From positions 1 to 10,560 of the forward strand of contig JAHHUI010000045.1 in assembly GCA_020024055.1 (NCBI GenBank): a stretch of DNA of 10,560 bases, read 5' to 3'. The notes under the pieces were generated by a model. It worked only from the letters and a program-made list of their open reading frames with translations. It did not search any database and was not told the origin of the DNA. Both the position numbers and the translations under genes were made by a program. The first letter of the stretch is position 1; every line of letters begins with the position of its first letter. This DNA is from Spirochaetaceae bacterium (GTDB taxonomy: Bacteria; Spirochaetota; Spirochaetia; WRBN01). Shown here in pieces: positions 7,374 to 10,560 of the stretch.

Positions 7374-8735
7374 ATGTCAAACTACTTTTATATGGAAACC
7401 TATGGCTGCCAGATGAACAAGGCCGAATCACGTGCTTTGGCCGGCGAATTGACCAATATCGGCTATCAGGAAATCGATCAGCCCGAGCAGGCTGCCTGGG
7501 TAATTCTTAACACATGCAGTGTGCGAAAAACCGCTGAAGACAAAGTCCTTGGCCGCTTGGGATATTTCAAGGCAATGAAAAAAAAGCACCCTATCAAAGT
7601 TGCTGTGATGGGATGTATGGGCGAGCGCATCAAAGAAATGCTGGCCAAAGTTTTTGAAGTAGATGCCATTATTGGCAATTTTAATAAAAAGCTTTTTGTC
7701 GAACGCGTGAAAGAAGATTTAAAATCGGCGCCAGGCATCCCCTTGCGTGCCACGCAATATCCCCTGAAGCCCGCGCCAAATCCACAAAAGGCCATTGTCA
7801 CTTATGGCATTCTGGCCGAACAATACGACTTTTTTTCCTATCATCATCCTGTCTCGAAAAGCCATGCCTTTGTGCCTATCATGCATGGCTGCAATCATTT
7901 TTGCACATTTTGCATTGTGCCCTATGTGCGTGGGCGGGAAATCAGCCGCGACCCGGATGATATCGTGCAAGAACTGCAGAAACATGTGGACAATGGCATT
8001 AAAGAAATCACCCTTTTAGGGCAGAATGTGAACAGCTATCATCATCAAAAAACAGATTTTACCGCCCTTCTGGACAAAATCAGTGCTGAATTGCAGGGGC
8101 ATGTGTGGCTGCGCTTTCTTTCCAGCCACCCCAAAGACCTGGACCCTGCCCTGCTGGATATTCTAGATGCAGATCTGCGTTTCTGCCGACATCTGCATTT
8201 GGCTTTGCAGCATTCCAGCAATCGTCTCTTGGCCGAAATGAATCGCGGACATACCAAAGAAGATTTCTTGGCCCTGGTGCACACCATGAGAGAAAAATGG
8301 CCCGGCATGGCCCTGACCACCGATTTGATGATTGGATTTCCCAGCGAGACTGATGAAGAATTTGAAGAATTGCTGGAATTTTTACACATCGTGCAATTTG
8401 ACGACGCCTATACCTATCAATATAATGACCGCGAAGGCACACCAGCCAGCCGGCGCACAGACAAAGTACCCGAGGAAGTGAAAACGCAGCGTATTCAAAA
8501 AATGATCGAAGTGCAGCGTGCCATCACGCAGAAAAAACTCTCCAAGCGCATTGGGGCAGAGACTGTTGTTCTGGCCGAAAGCACAGCCAAAACCCAGGCT
8601 GGGTATTTGCTGGGGCGCAATGAACAAAATGAAAATATCATCTTCCCTGCCAGTGCGGATGCCATCGGGCAATTTGTGAAAGTGCGCATTGTTGATATGA
8701 AAGGGCAAACCCTGCTGGCCGAGGCATTGGTCTAG
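7374..8735 (+). CDS. miaB: tRNA-2-methylthio-N6-dimethylallyladenosine synthase MiaB
   Basis: Radical SAM methylthiotransferase that converts i6A37 to ms2i6A37 in tRNAs reading UNN codons. At 453 residues it has the normal MiaB length. The N-terminal UPF0004 domain carries the auxiliary cluster cysteines C12 (YGCQMN), C48 (NTCSVR) and C81 (GCMGE). The radical SAM cluster is C173, C177, C180 in GCNHFCTFC. GQNVNSY (216-222) and GFPSETDEEF (321-330) are typical, and residues from about 390 form the TRAM RNA-binding domain. The YGCQMN motif and length favour MiaB over MtaB or RimO. The usual VQSGS-like stretch reads LQHSS (278-282) here. Translation from the ATG at 7374 is chosen because the conserved N-terminus begins at once; no Shine-Dalgarno is visible. 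It is transcribed alone, divergent from the PFORs and convergent with murE. Confidence 0.97.
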   Translation: MSNYFYMETYGCQMNKAESRALAGELTNIGYQEIDQPEQAAWVILNTCSVRKTAEDKVLGRLGYFKAMKKKHPIKVAVMGCMGERIKEMLAKVFEVDAIIGNFNKKLFVERVKEDLKSAPGIPLRATQYPLKPAPNPQKAIVTYGILAEQYDFFSYHHPVSKSHAFVPIMHGCNHFCTFCIVPYVRGREISRDPDDIVQELQKHVDNGIKEITLLGQNVNSYHHQKTDFTALLDKISAELQGHVWLRFLSSHPKDLDPALLDILDADLRFCRHLHLALQHSSNRLLAEMNRGHTKEDFLALVHTMREKWPGMALTTDLMIGFPSETDEEFEELLEFLHIVQFDDAYTYQYNDREGTPASRRTDKVPEEVKTQRIQKMIEVQRAITQKKLSKRIGAETVVLAESTAKTQAGYLLGRNEQNENIIFPASADAIGQFVKVRIVDMKGQTLLAEALV

Positions 8736-8739
8736 GGAT

Positions 8740-10233
8740 TCAGCCGGCGGGCACATGCCCCAGCTCGATGAGCAAATCTCTGGCAATCTGCTCTTCATTC
8801 CAGGGTGTTTTTTCATTGCCGATGATAATGCAGCTTTCATGCCCTTTGCCCAACAGCATCACAGCATCGCCGGGAGCAGCCAAGGAAAATGCCTTGGCGA
8901 AAGCCTCTCTGCGAGAAGAAATAAGGAAGAGATCTTCGCCTTCTTTTTTATTTTTGATGCCCGCAGCAATGTCGCGCAAGATTTTCTGTGAATCTTCCAG
9001 GCGCGGGTCTTCATCGGTCAGCACGACAATATCCGCATAGCGATCGGCCAATTCACCCTGCATGGGCCGTTTTTCCAGGTTGCGCTCGCCGCCGCTGCCA
9101 AAAACAACAATTAATTTGCCCTCTGTCGTGCTCTTCACCTGGGGCAGGATTTTCTCGAAAGACCCGGGGGTATGTGCATAGTCAACAATCACCGTAAAGG
9201 GCTCATTCATCACCACAACCATGCGCCCGGGGGCTCCTTTCAAATCCTGCACATGGGGTACTAAATCCAGGGGCGAGATTTTCAGCAGCTTGGCCACACA
9301 TAAAATGGCAGCCAGCACATTTTCCACATTAAATTCCCCCGGCAAAGGCAGAAAAAGACTCTTTGTGCCCTCTTCACAGCACAGATCAAAATGCGTGCCT
9401 GATGTCTGGGGGCGAATATTCTCTGCCCATAAATCCTCACCGGGTACACCGTATAAATATGCAGGCACATCGCCACAGGCCTGATGATACAGGGCGGCAT
9501 GCTCGCTTTGAGCGTTAATCACACCAAAGCCGTCTTCCGGATGATGCATCCCAATTTGGCGGAACAAATTGGCCTTGTCATGGCGATATTGTTCTATGGT
9601 CTGATGAAATTCTAAATGTTCAATCGTGACATTGGTGAACACCGCAGCCAGGAAATGAATCTGGCTCAGGCGGGCTGTTCTGTCCGAAAGGCCATGACTG
9701 GTGGATTCCACCACGGCATACTGCATGCCATTTTTCACCATTTCATCCAAGGCCTGCTCCACCTGGGGCGCCTCGGGCGTGCTCTGGCGAAGAAGATTTT
9801 CCTGCATTTTTTCGCCTGTTTTAAAATTAATCGTGCTCATCATGCCGCAAGAATGCCCCATGGCTGAAAGCAGCTGCTGAATCAGATATGTAGTGGTGCT
9901 TTTGCCATCTGTGCCCGTCACGCCAATCACTTTCAGGTGCGCACTGGGCACACCATAAAAAATAGAGGCCAAAATAGCCATGGCCCGGCGCGTGTCGCTG
10001 ACAAGAATATGGATCTCATCCGATCTTTCACAGGAAGCATCGTTCACAAGAAAATGCTTGATGCCCATTTTGCGCACCTGATCAATATATTTATGCCCGT
10101 CGGTGTGCACGCCCGGCAGGCAACAGAACAAATCACTCTCCTTGGCCTCATGGCTGTCAAAACAAAATCCTTTAATTCCCAGGCTTTGCAATTCCTGCTG
10201 TGTAAAATCCTGTGCACTTTTGTGAATCAGCAT
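8740..10233 (-). CDS. murE: UDP-N-acetylmuramoyl-tripeptide synthetase MurE
   Basis: ATP-dependent cytoplasmic ligase that adds the third amino acid to UDP-MurNAc-L-Ala-D-Glu in peptidoglycan synthesis. 497 residues, normal for the family. Visible parts: N-terminal UDP-MurNAc domain (about 1-95); P-loop GTDGKSTT (107-114); STPEAP (151-156); ESTSHGLS (176-183); the lysine expected to be carbamylated, K220, in QYRHDKANLF; DYAHTPGSFEK (351-361); GSGGERNLEKRP (379-390); GKGHE (462-466). The recognition motif for the added amino acid, DNPR in diaminopimelate enzymes, reads EDPR (408-411, in TDEDPRLED). The substrate is therefore uncertain; L-ornithine or lysine is possible, and spirochaetes such as Treponema and Borrelia use ornithine. 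The ATG at 10233 has AAGGGAG 7 bases upstream and lies 2 bases past the galU stop codon, implying one operon. Confidence 0.96.
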   Translation of the reverse strand: MLIHKSAQDFTQQELQSLGIKGFCFDSHEAKESDLFCCLPGVHTDGHKYIDQVRKMGIKHFLVNDASCERSDEIHILVSDTRRAMAILASIFYGVPSAHLKVIGVTGTDGKSTTTYLIQQLLSAMGHSCGMMSTINFKTGEKMQENLLRQSTPEAPQVEQALDEMVKNGMQYAVVESTSHGLSDRTARLSQIHFLAAVFTNVTIEHLEFHQTIEQYRHDKANLFRQIGMHHPEDGFGVINAQSEHAALYHQACGDVPAYLYGVPGEDLWAENIRPQTSGTHFDLCCEEGTKSLFLPLPGEFNVENVLAAILCVAKLLKISPLDLVPHVQDLKGAPGRMVVVMNEPFTVIVDYAHTPGSFEKILPQVKSTTEGKLIVVFGSGGERNLEKRPMQGELADRYADIVVLTDEDPRLEDSQKILRDIAAGIKNKKEGEDLFLISSRREAFAKAFSLAAPGDAVMLLGKGHESCIIIGNEKTPWNEEQIARDLLIELGHVPAG

Positions 10234-10235
10234 GA

Positions 10236-10560
10236 CTATTCTCCCTTCAGGTAATTTGCGCACCATGTCCGCAGAGTGTCACGATAGTCATCATGATTCG
10301 CGGCATAATATAAAATCGCCTCCAAATATCCGCCCGGCTCGCCGGTGTCCACTCTCATCCCTTCAAAAGGCAAAGCATCCACCTGGCCTTTTTTAATTAA
10401 GGGCAAAAGGCCCTCTACATGATAAAATTCCCCTGGGCCCTTGAAATTTTTCTGTGCCTCTTTTAATGCGGCAAAATATTCAGGAGTAAGCAAATAGCGC
10501 CCGATCGAAGCCAGGCGGCTGGGCTCTGTTCCCGGGGCCGGTTTTTCCACAAAACCATTG
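10236..10560 (-). CDS. galU: UTP-glucose-1-phosphate uridylyltransferase, C-terminal part
   Basis: The 3' 107 codons of a gene that continues beyond the window. The product resembles the C-terminal part of GalU-type nucleotidyltransferases, which make UDP-glucose from glucose-1-phosphate and UTP for glycolipid, glycan or envelope sugar synthesis. Recognisable motifs in order are NGFVEKP at the window edge, SRLASIGRYLLTPEYF, GPGEFYHVEGL in place of the common GGEIQLTDAL, and FEGMRVDTGEPGGYLEAI near the end. The catalytic N-terminal part is outside the window, so the exact sugar specificity cannot be judged. The reading frame stays open through position 10560. It ends in TAG 2 bases before the murE ATG, so the two are almost certainly cotranscribed. 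Confidence 0.88.
   Translation of the reverse strand, partial: NGFVEKPAPGTEPSRLASIGRYLLTPEYFAALKEAQKNFKGPGEFYHVEGLLPLIKKGQVDALPFEGMRVDTGEPGGYLEAILYYAANHDDYRDTLRTWCANYLKGE
10241..10247 (-). promoter_or_regulatory. Ribosome binding site of murE inside galU
   Basis: AAGGGAG on the minus strand lies within the last codons of the upstream galU-like gene, 7 bases before the murE ATG at 10233-10231. It selects this start over an in-frame start 33 bases upstream (10266), which would overlap galU. The arrangement suggests translational coupling of the two genes. Confidence 0.75.

Noticed and set aside
8749..8760. Inverted repeat GGGCACATGCCC as a terminator at the miaB/murE junction
   Set aside because: The arms are five bases around a two-base loop, there is no T-run on either side, and it lies in murE coding sequence.
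10234..10266. An upstream in-frame start of murE at 10266
   Set aside because: It would overlap the galU coding end and has no suitable ribosome binding site, whereas the ATG at 10233 has AAGGGAG at 7 bases and gives the family's usual N-terminus.
10548..10550. GTG at 10550 as a real start of a short galU-like gene
   Set aside because: The frame is open to the window edge and the preceding codons encode NGF before VEKP, which is a conserved internal motif of the family, so this is a window-truncated gene.
1..10560. A novel defence, mobile or biosynthetic system in the window
   Set aside because: All five genes belong to well-known housekeeping families, there are no transposase, integrase, toxin, nuclease or CRISPR signatures, and there is no unexplained gap longer than 176 bp.

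Overview
The window looks like ordinary chromosome from an anaerobic, fermentative bacterium. It holds five protein genes, packed tightly and mostly on the minus strand. No mobile element, phage gene, tRNA, rRNA or CRISPR array is visible. GC content looks to be in the mid to high 40s (not computed). The best guess for the host is a spirochaete or a close relative. This rests on remembered family sequences, not a search. The MiaB has the phrases NTCSVRKTAE, GRLGYFK and VPIMHGCN, and the MurE has GTDGKS, ESTSHGLS and EHLEFH..(I)EQYRHDKANLFR, all of which resemble Treponema-type proteins. I put this at about 0.6.

Layout. Positions 3-3569 and 3664-7197 (both minus) are two complete, tandem pyruvate:ferredoxin oxidoreductase (PFOR, NifJ-type) genes. 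The upstream copy (3664-7197) is the more canonical and the downstream copy (3-3569) the more divergent. They are separated by 94 bp containing a strong hairpin. Positions 7198-7373 are a 176-bp divergent regulatory region with a candidate promoter for each side and a 13-bp perfect palindrome. Positions 7374-8735 (plus) carry miaB, a tRNA-modification radical SAM enzyme. Its candidate promoter places the transcription start almost at the ATG. Positions 8740-10233 (minus) carry murE, which converges on miaB with only 4 bp between the stop codons. Positions 10236-10560 (minus) hold the 3' end of a galU-like gene. It sits 2 bp upstream of murE in the same operon and runs off the window. No stretch longer than 300 bp lacks a gene.

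How the genes work together. The PFORs make acetyl-CoA and reduced ferredoxin from pyruvate, the centre of anaerobic energy metabolism, and both keep every cluster ligand and catalytic residue I could place. GalU and MurE form an envelope-precursor operon (UDP-glucose; UDP-MurNAc-tripeptide). MiaB is a housekeeping tRNA modifier and an oxygen-sensitive Fe-S enzyme, as are the PFORs opposite it.

No undescribed multi-gene system was found. The points worth a second look are the asymmetric divergence of the two PFORs, a 38-bp identical patch shared by them, the possibly leaderless miaB, the matching -35-like elements in the divergent promoter region, the hairpin between the PFOR genes, and the altered amino-acid recognition motif of MurE.
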